In this document: positions 34,055 through 46,633 of the stretch, piece by piece | Numbering within the stretch: position 1 is the stretch's first letter | Layout of the letters: each line of letters opens with the position of its first letter | Source: Apiospora phragmitis | Lineage: Eukaryota > Ascomycota > Sordariomycetes > Amphisphaeriales > Apiosporaceae | Direction: 5' to 3' | DNA: 64,000 nt | Assembly: GCA_038363925.1 (NCBI GenBank) | Contig: JAQQWL010000007.1 | Coordinates: forward strand, 868,001-932,000 | Position numbers and translations under genes: made by a program | Notes under the pieces: generated by a model | Database searches by the model: none | Seen by the model: only the letters and a program-made list of their open reading frames with translations | Told to the model about the DNA's origin: nothing

Positions 34055-37049
34055 GGAGGCGGCTGGGGCTGGTATTCGGGACTGTATGTCTGCTTGTTTT
34101 TTTCTTTGCTTAATTTGGGGATGCTCTCTCTCCTTTTATCTGGAAGACTCTACAGACACAGAGGTAGAGTTTGGAACCTTAACAAACAGACGCAACTAGG
34201 ATGGCGCTTTCCGAGAAACACCAAATGGGGAGTCCGGCCAGGTCCCTTATATACATCGCGACATGCATTCTCTCCCGGGGTGGTTCACTATCGCAGATCC
34301 AATACTTCACCGCTCGCTCGCTCGCGCATGTACACATGAGAGCGCATGGGGTACAGTGAACATCTTCCCAACGTGCTGCTTGCTTTCCATCCCTCCCCCG
34401 ATTGCGGGGGAAGGCGCGCTGAGTCGAGAGTTGCCGTTGAGACGCATCCCAGAGTCTCATGGCGGCGCACTGATTCTGGGGTCGTGTGTGCTCAGCCAAG
34501 GCTGCCAAGGGTCTTGGTGCTGAGCGCCATTGGAGGGCCAAGACCGCCGGCCTGCTGCATCGCGACAACCCCGGATCTCGCACCAGCAAGCAAAGCAGAA
34601 CCAGCAAGGTCTTGTTCCCCAAAGTTTCCTTTCTCCCAAGCGTTTCGTTTCCCCTACCTCGTGCCAAAGGCCCGAATATTCCCGGCATTTCGTTCGTCTT
34701 CCCCGCGTGTTGCTAAATTTGGTCTTTGCTGGGGGGTCTATCCCCTCTGAGTTATTCCTCCGACGTGGAGAGAGACATGACACTAGGAGAGAAAGAGAAA
34801 GAACGTGGAGAATGGATGAAGTAGTTTTATGTCAGGATCTGATGATCCCCGTGGCGTTTCTCAACGGTCTGCGTGCCCAGGTTGCAATACCAACACTCTG
34901 GAGCCGGCACATTACGGGGTGATCAGGAGCCGGCAAACGAGGCAAGCAGGACATGTTTCTTCTGGTTATGCCGATCCGTATGACGCTCAAGGGGATGAGC
35001 AGTGGCAGAATACCGATTACGGCGTCGCGCGTGGCCGTGTGGTTGTATCGCGCGCCGCACTTGCGTGGATTCACATCCTCACTGGCCATTTGCGTGAAGT
35101 AACGAGAACCCCGTTTGGGGCAAAGTGATAGCCTCCGCCCTTACATTTAGTTTAGTATACTGTAAGCTGACTAGCTTGGCATGGAATCCGAACCACCTTT
35201 TCAGCTGTCATGTTCGTTTGGTTCAAGGCTCTAGCAGATACCAGACTCAAAGGTAGCTTGGGTCGAATACCATCGTATCATGATGTTCTGCACCATCACC
35301 AAAGTCGAGTACAGCAACGGCGACTTGGATGCCGAGTTTGCTATCCGTTGACCAGTTCACCCCCACAAGTCCAATAACCCCCCCCCAGGCTAGAAATCTC
35401 CGTAGCCCGGTAGACTAAACTCCTGGGCAAGGCGCCGCGATCCTAGTGCTTACCTGGGATGTTGTTTCCGCAACCCCTCGTCGAAATCTCTTCATGTGGC
35501 GTGCTCAAGTGTTTCGTTGGCTGTCTTGGCGACGATGCCGAGTGTCGCGTAAAATTCCTTGAGCAATCTTGGCCAAGACTCGAGCTTGCTTATGATAATG
35601 GCTTGCCATTCGGATTAGCCGTCACGAGAAGGGAAGACATGCAGACAAGAATTGAGGCTTACCGCCTAAAAGACTTGGGATCTCTCTTCTTCGCGGGCGT
35701 TGCTTGTCCCGTCGTTTGGCGGGCGTGGCACGGAAAGCTTAGAAATAGGGCTGAATTCATCTCATTACATACTTACGTACAAACATCTGGCAATTCGAGC
35801 AGAGCATGCAACTATATAAATGATGAGCTGCTAGGCATGAGGTCGGCAATGTCGCGACAGAGGAATAGGCGAGGCACAGAGTAAGCGGGCCGGTTGTCAT
35901 GCATCCGACCAAAACGGCTGGCTCACCCAGTTTGTCGGGCAACGTCCGACCCAGAATATTTTCTTTTTCCCTCCCCCGCAACTCCAGGTTTTCCCACGCG
36001 CAGAAGTTGGCAGTCAGTTGGTTCCATTGCTTATCCGTCCACTCTCTGGTGGGACCGAAAGGTCTGGGCCTTCGCTGGAACGGGTCAAGGGACCTGTCCA
36101 GAACAGGCGTTTGCCTATTTTGTTTCACTTTGATTTATTATTAGTCCAGCAATCCCAACGGCAATAGTCGAGATAGTCGAGTTGGTAGTAGGCGATTCTC
36201 CTGGAATGCATCCGATAACTTCCGATCGACACTAGGGATGAACTGCATCATGAACTACTGCTCGTTCGGTAATAAATGGCATCTTCACCCCCCAAGAACC
36301 GCTGTCATGAACCGTGTCATACGATCAGGACCCCAGTTCTACGTAGGTCAAGACCGTTCCTTTTGGGACGTGCTTGGCTGGGGGAGCATGCGGGGTTGGG
36401 GTTTTAGCACTGGAGCACTGGAACTACCCCAAGGTCCCCCAAATACCCAAGACGCTAGGGGGCGCCCCAGCTACCAAGGAGCGCCCAGAGGGTCCCTAGA
36501 CGCGCCAAGGGCACCAACGCCTGCACGCATCCAGTCGCAGGTCGAGACTCGATATCGACCACAACTGCTGCTACTCCGAATTTGGTTACTGTCGCCGACG
36601 ACGATGTTCGATGTGTTCTTTGCTTTACGCGACAACCACGCCGCATGAGCGCCCATGCTATCTAATTTGGTCTCGTTCAGCCAGCAGGGTAAAGAATCAT
36701 CCCCCGCTTGCTACTTACAGTACTGTATCTGTCGTTCTGTGCCGGTGTCCGTGGACTCCCAATGACTCTCTATTCCCCAGACCTATTACGACCCTTTTTG
36801 CATGGCATGTGTCGCATCACGAGAATCCCGCGGGGACTGACACATGCTCCTGCGGCTGAAGAAAACGCTCTAGTGAAGTAATCCCATCCAGAGGACAATG
36901 TTACCTCGCCATCAAGATAAGAGACGTTCATCTTCTTGGGCGTATGGATGGATGGATATGTATGTACTGGGAATTGGACAGGGTGTTCCCTACGTATTTA
37001 CAGTTCGTCCTTCGAAACCACGTCATTTTCTTCTTGGATCCTCCAAGCC
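34055..37049. other. Long intergenic region, no supported gene
   Basis: Three kilobases without a recognisable gene. Open frames such as 35459-35884 and 36238-36648 lack domains, start context and family resemblance. No terminal inverted repeats were noticed. It contains the Jen-type permease promoter. Confidence 0.45.
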
Positions 37050-39783
37050 TCAGACCGCCTCCTTGCCAAAGTTCACGTTCTCGTCCCGCGGCTCTCCCAG
37101 CGTGTTCTGCAGATAGTCGTCGCCCCCTCTCTCCCGCTTTCCCTCCTGCCTATGACCTGCTCCTCCTTCCCCTACCACCACGGTCGACTCCTCAGACGAA
37201 GACGAGATTATGGAGAAGTCTGTGTCGCGTACTCGCAGAGGAGGCCGCGGTGGTGACGACGACGGGCCCACGTCTGCGTTCGCGTTTCGGCGTTGTTGCT
37301 CCTCGTCGTCCGGCTTCTCCCCCTCGGTCTTCTCCTCGGTGGGCGCGAACTTGGACCGACGGCGGATCTGCTTGCCGTACTTGTAGAAGGCGAAGGGGAT
37401 CACGGCCAGGATGGCCGCGACTCCTCCGATAAGAGAACCGCCGCCGCCGATGCCTAGTGCCGAGAACTATATATCAAAATCGTTAGCACATATATACTTG
37501 TGTTTTTGTAAGTTGGAAAAGAGAGGAGGGTGGTTTTACCATTTGGTTGGTGAAGAGCGGTGCGGCCTGTTCATAGCATCTTCAAGTTAGCACACGGTCC
37601 CATTTACGATGAGGCCCATTCGAGGGCATGCATCAAGCAATACCGTCACTCTGCATTCCCGGTAACGATGAGACTGCCAACGAAGTCTCCCGATTGACAT
37701 GCCCGTGTTCTACGAAAAGGCGTTTCAGGGACTGATGACTTACCGCACCACAAGCCGACCGACACACAGTATTGGCAGCAATAGCTGAAGCAGCATACCT
37801 AGAAGTGTTAGTTATGTCCTTGCCCACGATGGCCATGCTCACACTCAAGAAACTTACATCAAATAGGTGTCTACCAGGTAGTTGAGGTAGCCCACGAAGA
37901 TGAGCATCAGCGATGAGGCTAAGAACACTCCCGCAATCGTGGGGACGATCCAATGGATGGAACTAATCCGATGTTAGAGCAGTGACGGACGCTATCTGGC
38001 CAATTTGCAAGGACCCCTTACTTGAATTCTGCCGTCCAGGCAAACCAAAACCTGTCGATATGACAAATTAGTGGCATTGTCCAGCATGGAGATAAGAGCT
38101 TGAAGTTCGATTTCTGAGGACTCACATGGTAACAGCGAACCCGATCCCACCAATCATCGCAATAGGAAGCCGATCCTCCGGCTCCAGCTTCTCCCCCCGC
38201 GCGACCTTCTTCGCCTTCATCTTCGAGTCCACCACCACCACGACGGCGCCGAGCAGCGAGCCGACGACGGTCCCGATGAGCGGGAGCTCGCCGACGCCCG
38301 CGTTCCAGCCGCGGCGCTGCTGGAAGACGATGGGGTAGATGGAGAAGAGCATGTACAGCAGCGTGTAGACGATGGACATGTAGACGGCGCATAGCAGCGA
38401 GATGGTGTCGAACAGGATGATCCAGGGCCGCGTCAGCGCCACCTTGTAGATGCGCAGCAGCGAGCGGTCCGTGTCCTCGACGGGGGCTTTGACGTCTTCG
38501 AAGCCTGGTAGCTGGGCGGCGCGGATCCGCCGCGCTTTGGTCTTGAGGATCATGGGGCCGAACGTTTCGGGTCTGCATGCGTCAAACCTCCTGCATTAGC
38601 CCATGGCGGCTCAGTCTTCGGGAACTCTCCTGCCTGTCTGTCGCGAATGCGACTGACGATAAGAGCAACAGGAACAGGGTCATGACGCGCAGAAAAATAG
38701 GAAGGCAACTGACAATGTGAACATAAGGATGGCTGTACCACCGCCGAACCAGAGGAGGACGTAGAAGATCCACCTCCAGTCCTTCTTCAGCTGTATGAAC
38801 CCAGCAATGACCGGTCCCATCGCCGGACCGACTAGGTAGAGAGAAGAAGTACAGAGTCAGCACCAACCATCCCATAACGATCAAAAAGGGGTTTCAGAGT
38901 AAGCATGTATACGTACTCCAGACCATGCAAAAAAACGCCGCCATCGCGTTCCCGCGCTCGACGGGGTCCCACAAGTCCGCCAGCACGCCCGGCCCGTTGC
39001 TCAGGGGCGCGCTAACAAACGTGCCCGTCAGAAACCGGCCGACGAGCAGGCTGCCGAAGTTGGGCGCGAACGCGCACAGGAAGTTGAAGGCGATGTACGC
39101 CAGGAAGGTGCTATAAAAAATCCAGCGGCGCCCGTAGAACTCCGACAGGGGCGCGAATACCAGGGGGCCCGCGCAGTAGCCCAGCAGGAACAGCGTGATG
39201 GTCAGGCCCGCGGCCTCCTCCGAGACGTTGAACTCTTCGGAGATGCTCTGGTTTGGGGTGGGAAGGTTTAGGGTTAGTCACTTTGGTTGCTATTGGTATT
39301 GAGGTTCCCGGTTTTGTAATAGCGATGTTTACTCGTGCGCGGTCGGTTGGTGGTTGAAGTTGAGATGATATGCGAATGGGGATGGGGATGGGATGAACTT
39401 ACAGGGAAACAGCCCGACGGTCCGGAAGACGCCAACGTGGCATTCACCACGAGTAGGACTGTTCGCAAAATAGAGAGACATCAGACGAAATGTTCCCCTT
39501 GACGTGAGGCTGTTGCCAATTTTTACCAAGAGTTCGCGCACGGGACCACGCAGGAGTTGTTCCACCGTGACGGAATAGGGGAAGAAGGGGGCAGTCACTT
39601 ACCGGCAGTGCAGGTGCAATACCAGCGCCGCGCCGTCGACCAGTTGTGCGGGTTCTCGACGTCGCCGGGCGCGAAGTCGACATGGCCGTCGGCGTTGAGG
39701 TAGGGTTTCTCTTCCTTGTCCAGGTGGCGCGTTCGGTATGGCTTGGCCGTCGGCCGGGAGAGGATGCGTCCCAGGCTTGACAT
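37050..39783 (-). CDS. DHA1-type MFS transporter (drug/polyamine class)
   Basis: Twelve-span proton antiporter of the DHA1 group. Ten exons (39783-39603, 39458-39403, 39247-38917, 38831-38714, 38572-38126, 38051-38022, 37962-37858, 37798-37744, 37566-37540, 37466-37050) sum to exactly 589 codons including stop. Family features are the N-terminal ENPHNWS, GLTITLFLLGYCAGPLVFAPLSE, YGRRWIFYS, the VGPAMGPVIAGF motif C region, DWRWIFYV and LPETFGP. The C-terminal tail after the last helix is unusually long, polar and Ser/Glu-rich (over 80 residues) and may be regulatory. Exons 6, 8 and 9 are tiny (30, 55 and 27 nt), so automatic gene finders are likely to miss them. Substrate unknown. Confidence 0.88.
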
Positions 39784-41901
39784 GGCGGCGATCGGGTCGG
39801 CTTTCTCCTCCCTCTATTAAAAATTTCTTCTGCCGTCGTTCGTCTAAAATATTCAGATTCGTCTCGATGGCCTTTTCTCTACTATATCATCCCATTAGGT
39901 CACAGGTAGATATGCGAAGTATATAAAGTATATACTACTGTGGATAATAGACAACGGTCTGACACTCTTAATAAGAGACGGGTGATCAGAAGAATACTCA
40001 ACATCAATACCCTTTTCCATCGGAAACGTGCTCGCCATTTTCGCTTCCTATTAACCAATGACCCAGCATCCTCCCCTGATCTGATCTGAACTCGTCTTAC
40101 TGACGTCTTCGGTATGGGTGGGATCCCATGACGTAAACGCGCCCACCCTCTCGTTAGGCGACTAGGGTGCGGATGAGGGTCGCGCACCGTTATTCCCGCT
40201 ATCTCCTTCAACCTTACCGATCACAACGATTTAGCGCAAGGAAAACGATATGGGACACAAGTCATTAAGCTTGATAGAATGCGACCATCCCGGGAGTCAC
40301 CATCCGGCCGGTAACAGATCCGCGATCGGTGGGTGACCAAAAAAAAAAAAAGAGGACACTGCGAAACTGGATATCAGGTGCGGAACAGACCACTATCGAA
40401 GTACCTGTGAATATTGCCTTTATTTCAACAGTTAAGAACAACCACTATAATAAATAATAAAAGTGAGAAAAAATACGTAGAATATTTAGATTCTTTTTAA
40501 GAGTATTATAGTAGTTTTCGTCTATTTTTATCATCTTCTCCGGGGTGGTAAACCTATTTCGAATCTAATGTTTAGTTTTGCAGTGTTCTTTTTTTGTTAC
40601 CCACCGACCGCGATGCAGAGGCCCAGTTCTTCCAATTAGCATCGCAGACTATCACCCACTGACACCCAGCCAGGCCGACAATTCTGCTTTAGACTCGGTG
40701 CTTCGCGTTTTGGCGAACCGATGGGCAAATTGGGCAACTTACTAATGAAGGCAAACCGAATCGGCATTTGTCAGGACGTTGGGTCGAGCTCTCGCACGCT
40801 ATATTACTCACTCATCCCAAACCACGCCGCTTGAATGAGTTCCCACCGGCATCCCGCTGGGCGACCGCGAGCTATTCCTCAGCACACTGTTTATGAGTAA
40901 TGACCAGCATAACTCGGGAGTGCAGCAGTCCTGCTTATTCATCGTGTCATGAACTGGATGATTGTTATGCTCTCTTTCTTAACACGGAGCGATCATCCGG
41001 CGCACCCCTTTCTGGTTAGCGTCCATGTCGTTAGGTGACGATATGTCTCTTCCCGTCCAAATGCGACATAGGGCTGTAAATTGAGGCCATACGCGCAGAA
41101 ATTTAGGGAGCCGCATGATAATGTCATGCATGTACATAACTCGGGATGGGTAGGATGCCGATTCATGTCCCGCTGTCTGCTCTACTCTCTGAACCAGCAT
41201 ACGGAAACCTCGGTCGGGGTGGGCGATTGCTTGCAAATCCGGGGAGTTGGATGGTAATCACGACATGACTTTCTCCCGACACATGATCCGATTACCAAGT
41301 CTTCGTGAGGGGGTGGGTTGGTACGTTCTCAGGCGCGAGAGAAGCAGAATACCAAACAGATTTCATAATACGGGAAATAATAAGGCCTAGTTTGGTAGAT
41401 CTAAACTGCATTAGACTTGTCTTCAAGATCTAATTAAAGGAATGCCCCCTCCCCTCCCCAGCTGAGGAGGATCGTGGCGGCATTGGGTAAAGTCGATACA
41501 GTTAGTTGCATTCATCCCCGTGGCCGTACCCAACCTAACGGCGGGGCTAAGGTTCATGCGCTGAAGCTCGACAATAGCGACGAAAGCCGAAACCGCGAAA
41601 GCATGTCCATGGGTCGTTGGAGGTTTATAACCTGAGGTGTGACACAGTGGAGAGCGCTGAGCGCCTTGCAACTGAATGAATCCTTGATCGCGCGCCCAGT
41701 GCGACGGCACTTCCCGTGCATATCCCGTGTGGCACTCGGGTCCCAGTCACAACGGGGCCCGTCTCGGCGAGCAAGCCGCCGGGCTGTACAATTTCTCGTA
41801 CAAGTTCTCGAGTCTCCGTATTAGCCTTTCAATCGAGCATCCCCGACCTCGTAGCCGTAGGTATATGTGATGGATAGTCAGTCAATCGCTTCATACATTT
41901 C
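39784..41901. other. Intergenic with an inverted-repeat element
   Basis: About 2.1 kb between the divergent-ended MFS start and the 3' end of a regulator gene. It contains a roughly 290-bp element with inverted ends (listed separately) and very AT-rich sequence at 40430-40520. No gene supported. Confidence 0.5.
40321..40612. mobile_element. MITE-like element with imperfect terminal inverted repeats
   Basis: The left end (40321-40370) and the reverse complement of the right end (40571-40612) align over about 40 nt: CGCGATCGGTGGGTGACC against CGCGGTCGGTGGGTAAC, then a poly-A run of different length, then ACACTGCGAAACT against ACACTGCAAAACT. Nearly all differences are G/A transitions. The interior is AT-rich and non-coding. 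No clear target-site duplication was made out. Size and structure fit a non-autonomous DNA transposon remnant. Confidence 0.7.
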
Positions 41902-44026
41902 CTATCTGCTGTCATTCATTACGATATCGTCGCCCGCAATGCTCGGCGTGCCCCCTTGTGTCTGTGCATCCCCATCCGTATCCCCGCCCGCATCTGTGTG
42001 ATGTATCGACGACTGCCTCAGGTAGTGCGCGCGGCTCAGGCCCCTGGCCTCCAATTGCGACATGATGCTCTCGGCAATCGCCCAGCGACCCGAGAAGTAC
42101 TGCAAGCTCTCGAAGCGGTCTCGTATCTGGCCGTCGAGGTACTCGGCTTCCTCCGGGTAGAAGCGCCAGCGTTCAGCAAACCCCCTGCAGGTAAGGTAGC
42201 ACGACGTTGCAGCAGACGGTGCGGTCACGGTGTGCCCTCGGCCTGGGTTACGCGCAAGCCGTTCGTAGAGCCGGCACGCGATGTCGATGCCGATCTGGCA
42301 GGCAAACTTCAGTGCCGCCAAAGCACACGCAAGGTCCATGTTCTCCTGGATAAGACTTTTGGAAGGTGAGCCCACCTCTTCAGGCGGCATGTATGGTAAG
42401 TAAAGAGTAAACAGAGCACTGTTCAGTGGTTAGTTATGAAGTACAACTTCCTCGAAGATGGTGGGATCCATGTAGGGATGGGAGTTACGTACGAAACACA
42501 CATGGCGAAGCAATCAATCTCCATCTCCCAGTTGCGATGATCTTCTATCAAAGTCTGGGTAGCACTCCGGATCTCCTCATCAAGATGAGAGAAAACCGAA
42601 ATCGGCGGTAAAGGAGCCGTCTTGTCGCGCTCTAACTCCCAACGGAGAGCCCGATGTAGGATGTTAGCCACTTGGGCTGCTTTTTGAATGGCCGTCAGGT
42701 CAGGTGTTATTGCCTTCCCAACGGGTGTTCTCTGGGACGGTTGATATGAAAATGAAGGGCTGTGATGCCTCGGGCTGGACACGCTTGAGGCCGGTAAACA
42801 AGTCCTCGGTTGTGGAGACTCGAGTATGAAGGGGAGGGATTTGGCGGGTTGGTCGGAATGGATTGATCTGATGAATGGTGAGTTGTTACACTTCGCAAAC
42901 GAGCGAAACTTTGCTTACTGGTCCATGATGAAGAGACTCCACCACAGCCCGGAAATTTCTTCCTCTTTAATACTGGACCAATTCGAACCCATGCTGCCGA
43001 CTTGGCCCGGCTTCACACCCAGGACTCTCGCCGTCATGGCTGCATCACCTAAGGTGCGGTAGCTGGCGAGGGAGTTACCATGCCCGTATTCGTAGAGGCA
43101 CAGCAGAACAAGACACTGCACCAGGAGTATCGTCGGCTCTCCGCAGTTCAAGATAGATAGTACTCGCTTGATGAGACGGTAATCGTCATCCCACACGGCT
43201 TTCGGGTTTTCACCCGGCACAGGGCGCATCACAAGGTACATCATGACAAGAAGTAGAGTCTGCTCGACAGTCATCTCGAGAGGATCGTGCCCCGGACTTG
43301 GCTCGGAACCCTCATTGCAGGTGGCATCGCTCATAGTCTCGGGTGTATCCGTAGTGCGATATCGATCAAACATACGATGAAAGACGATGGGGTGAACAGC
43401 TCCCAGCCAGGGGTGTATGTAGTCAAAATAGCTGTCCGCCACTATGGGCCAGTCTGTCTTGTTGTCCCTAGGATGTTGAGGATCTGAGAAGCCGAAAGAT
43501 CCTCCAGCAGGCTCGGACGACCTAGCACTGAGAGGGTGTCTGCCGCCGACTCACCCTGGGACAGATCGAGACCCGAGTGCAAGCCCCCGATCTTTTGGGA
43601 GTCGCCGACCATGTAGTAGTAAGCACATGATGCGCTGAGCCTATGAGGCGGTAAGAGTCCATCTTAATAGGCAGGCAGGAAGTAATCCGGGTATACCGTA
43701 AATTACGATGACATACCTAGTGCATCTTGAGCATTTGGGCAGCAGCCTGTCACATTTCCGCTTCGAGGAACGACATTTGGCGCAAGCACGTGGGGCACAG
43801 TCCATCCTAGAAGAAGCACGCTCAGTCAGATTCAGAGTCCCAAGACCGAGAGGTCTCGCGGTCGCCTCAGGCCATGGCATCGGATCCGACATCAACGAAG
43901 GCCGCGCGACGACCCAGACAAAACGGCAGGCACGCACCTCATAGGCGTGTTGGATGACGGTGGGGTCACGGCAATGCCCTCGACATCGTCGAAATTTTGC
44001 GGAGACTGCTGCGGGGCCTTGCCCAT
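41902..44026 (-). CDS. Zn2Cys6 transcription factor
   Basis: Fungal Zn(II)2Cys6 regulator with a fungal-specific middle homology domain; target unknown. Six exons (44026-43938, 43806-43717, 43640-43555, 43483-42919, 42867-42493, 42418-41902) make 573 codons. Cysteines C38, C41, C48, C55, C58 and C65 form the cluster (CAKCRSSKRKC, CSRC, then Cys after the second intron). ADSYFDYIHPWLGAVHPI and ISGLWWSLFIMDQ mark the middle domain. The N-terminal exon MGKAPQQSPQ joins through an intron at 43937-43807. The third intron (43554-43484, GTGAGT/TTCTCAG) must be removed, otherwise an in-frame TAG appears. It could regulate the DHA1 transporter or the HAD gene nearby, but nothing in sequence shows that. 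Confidence 0.85.
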
Positions 44027-45366
44027 TGCCGTATTCCGCGCAGGGAGCTATTAGGTTTTAGTGAGTAAAGAAGCTGTAGCTAGGTTAGGGGGAGGGCTCT
44101 CAAGGTGTATTCGAATGAGAATATGAGAGGAAGTGAATCAGTCGAAGTGGTCCATTGATTCGTGGCGGTGCTGCCAATCCACATGCAGAGCGACAGGGTA
44201 AAGTTGACAGGACAGCCCAGACGATCATTTCTGGTCGTCGAATCCGAACGTGAACGGACGGGGCGCCGGAGGTCGAATGATCTCTTTCTAGTAGTACCCA
44301 GTGTCTGAACGCTTGGCGGGCCTGGAATCCCCTGGGGTCAGGATTGTCAAGATTTGTTCGCGCTTGATGGGGGATGGCTGATGGGCGGCAATCTCTCGAG
44401 TCTCGGCTTCTGTCTCCTCCCTCCCCAAGCCCCAAACCCCAAGCCGCCCCTAAAGCCAAAGGCTAAACTGCAATGCCTTAGGTACCTAGTGCTCACCTCC
44501 TTTCAAGTGGGCCTCGGTCCGGAGTATCGCCGAATGATGGACACCTTGGACATGAGGAAACCCACAAGCAGAGGTCATCTCGTACGAATGGATAGGCCAG
44601 CTGGAGAACATCCATATCTCCATGCTGATTACATACTCCGTAAACCCCATATCAATCAATGCTCCCATTGTGAGCAAACTCGAACTCGAGGATGGATGAT
44701 AGCATGTCTTGCACTGTTGCAACTTGCAACCACAATCGTGTTGCGTGGTGCACTCTCGCTTGATGCGGGGTTTCTTATCGCCGTCGGTGCGTTCATCCGC
44801 TAGCCGGTAAACCCCGAAATCAGCAGAAAACGCAATAACGCAATTGTTCTGTCATGGTGTACTCCATATCTGCATCACAATGAGGCATGAACTCACTCCC
44901 CATCTTGAAGAAAGTCAGGACAACGTCGGCGTGAGAACCGAGAACCCCGTCTCCCGGGAGAGCCCGCAAACCCCCATGGGCGGCGCCATTGCATCATGAT
45001 GCCCCCAACGTTATTTTACTTATGGGGATTCTGATAATGCCATGTTTCGGATCCTGCGACGGATGGGCACAATGGCATTCGGTCATCCTGTTTCCTCTCG
45101 CCTTGCAACTAATTGAATCCACATGATATATGCCAAGAAAATTGACAGCTTATCGACTCCCCGACTCCCAGGAATCCGATACCGGAACCGTGTATGTCGT
45201 AGGGCGTAGCGGATGATGAATCTCCACGTAGCACGGCGGGACCAGCCAAGAGACACATCGGGATGCAGCGAAGCATGTAGAACATAAAAAGCAACAATTC
45301 GCCTCAGTCGAGTCCGGATCACTGACCCGACTGCCATAGGTACCAATCAATTCAATGCACATCACC
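44027..45366. other. Divergent promoter region, no gene seen
   Basis: 1.34 kb between the divergent regulator and HAD genes. Overlapping frames at 44354-44803 and 45083-45392 are not convincing. Confidence 0.45.
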
Positions 45367-46098
45367 ATGGCGACGACATTGAAGCTCTCCAACTATCGAC
45401 TTCTCTGCTTTGACGTCTATGGCACCCTGGTCGATTGGGAGACGGGTATCCTGACGGCCCTGAAGCCCCTCCTCGAAGCCAACGACGCCGCCGCCAAATT
45501 CAGCAACGAGCACCTGCTGACTGTGTACCACGAGCTGGAGGCGGCGCAGCAAGCCGAAACCCCGTCGATGCCGTACTCGCAACTGCTAGCGACGGTGCAC
45601 CCCCAGATTGCCGCCCGCCTGAACCTGGCCCGAGCGCCCAGCCCGAAGGAGAGCGAGGCCTTCGGGCAGTCCGTGGGCTCCTGGCCGGCGTTCCCGGACA
45701 CGGTGGAGGCCCTACGGCGGCTCCAGAAGCACTACAAGCTGGTGGTGCTGTCCAACGTGGACCGCGAGTCCTTCGCGGCGACAAACGCGGGCCCCCTGGC
45801 AGGGGTCCCCTTCGACCTCGTCATCACGGCGCAGGACGTCGGCACCTACAAGCCCGACCCGGGCAACTTCGAGCACATGCTGCGGCGGGTCGAGGCCGAG
45901 TTCGGCGTCACGCCGGACCAGGTTATCCAGACGGCCCAGAGCCAGTTCCACGACCACCACCCGGCCAAGAAGGTCGGGCTCCGGTCCAGCTGGATCGTGC
46001 GACCGGGCGCTATCATGGGCAACCGCGGGGAGGAGCTGTACGACTGGAAGTTCGATACCCTTGGGGAGATGGCGGACGCGCTCGAAAAGGAGCAATAA
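45367..46098 (+). CDS. HAD-superfamily hydrolase, 2-haloacid dehalogenase type II-like
   Basis: Intronless enzyme of 243 codons. HAD motif I is CFDVYGTLVDWETG with the nucleophilic Asp, motif II VLSNVDRESF, motif III the Lys in GTYKPDPGNF, and the C-terminal part keeps QSQFHDHHPAKKVGLRSSWI near the position of motif IV. These phrases match fungal proteins annotated as haloalkanoic acid dehalogenases, whose physiological substrates are mostly unknown. The start is placed at the second ATG (45367), whose context CATCACCATGG is better than that of the first at 45355. No lesion. Confidence 0.9.
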   Translation: MATTLKLSNYRLLCFDVYGTLVDWETGILTALKPLLEANDAAAKFSNEHLLTVYHELEAAQQAETPSMPYSQLLATVHPQIAARLNLARAPSPKESEAFGQSVGSWPAFPDTVEALRRLQKHYKLVVLSNVDRESFAATNAGPLAGVPFDLVITAQDVGTYKPDPGNFEHMLRRVEAEFGVTPDQVIQTAQSQFHDHHPAKKVGLRSSWIVRPGAIMGNRGEELYDWKFDTLGEMADALEKEQ

Positions 46099-46633
46099 AG
46101 AGATCATGATTGCTGTGGAGGTTTGTGGTTGCAGCCAACATAGGGGTAGCAGAAATTGAGGATGCTAGTCAAAGTGAATAAATGGCTGCTTTATTGAAGT
46201 TTGTAATGAATAAAGCATCATACCATTGTAGTATCTTATCTTTTAGTCACCAAGTACTACCAAAATTGCAGTGAAGCCTCCGGTTAAGACAGGGTATGAT
46301 GACAAGCTCTTGGTTGGGAAGAATTACTGGACTACTCAATATGACAAAGATAATACAAATCCTAATTACCTAGTCTTTGCCCAGTGAAAGGAACTTTCTG
46401 CCTCTCATTGTTCCAAAGACAAATAGAATAAACTCTTCTGTACTCTTTTCTTGGTTGCTTTTACTTTTTCTTTGAATACAATAGGTTTGTTTCCTTCTTA
46501 AGTAGTCCGCAGTTCGCTCCCCATCCAAGCAATCTCTCTAATCGCCTCTATACGGAGGCCTCTACTTACTTACATGATATAAAAGCAGCTGAATTTTGAG
46601 TAACACCCCTGTTGAACAGGAGTGCCACTCAAG
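46099..46633. other. Intergenic, no gene seen
   Basis: 535 nt, AT-rich; 3' flank of the HAD gene and promoter of the next. Confidence 0.5.

Noticed and set aside
36238..36648. Open frame of 136 codons in the 3-kb gap
   Set aside because: Low-complexity Pro/Gly/Arg composition, no domain, no neighbouring splice structure.
43442..43560. Apparent frameshift with an in-frame TAG in the second Zn2Cys6 regulator
   Set aside because: A canonical intron (GTGAGT donor after 43555, TTCTCAG acceptor before 43483) removes it and restores an exact frame, so this gene is not counted among the homopolymer breaks.
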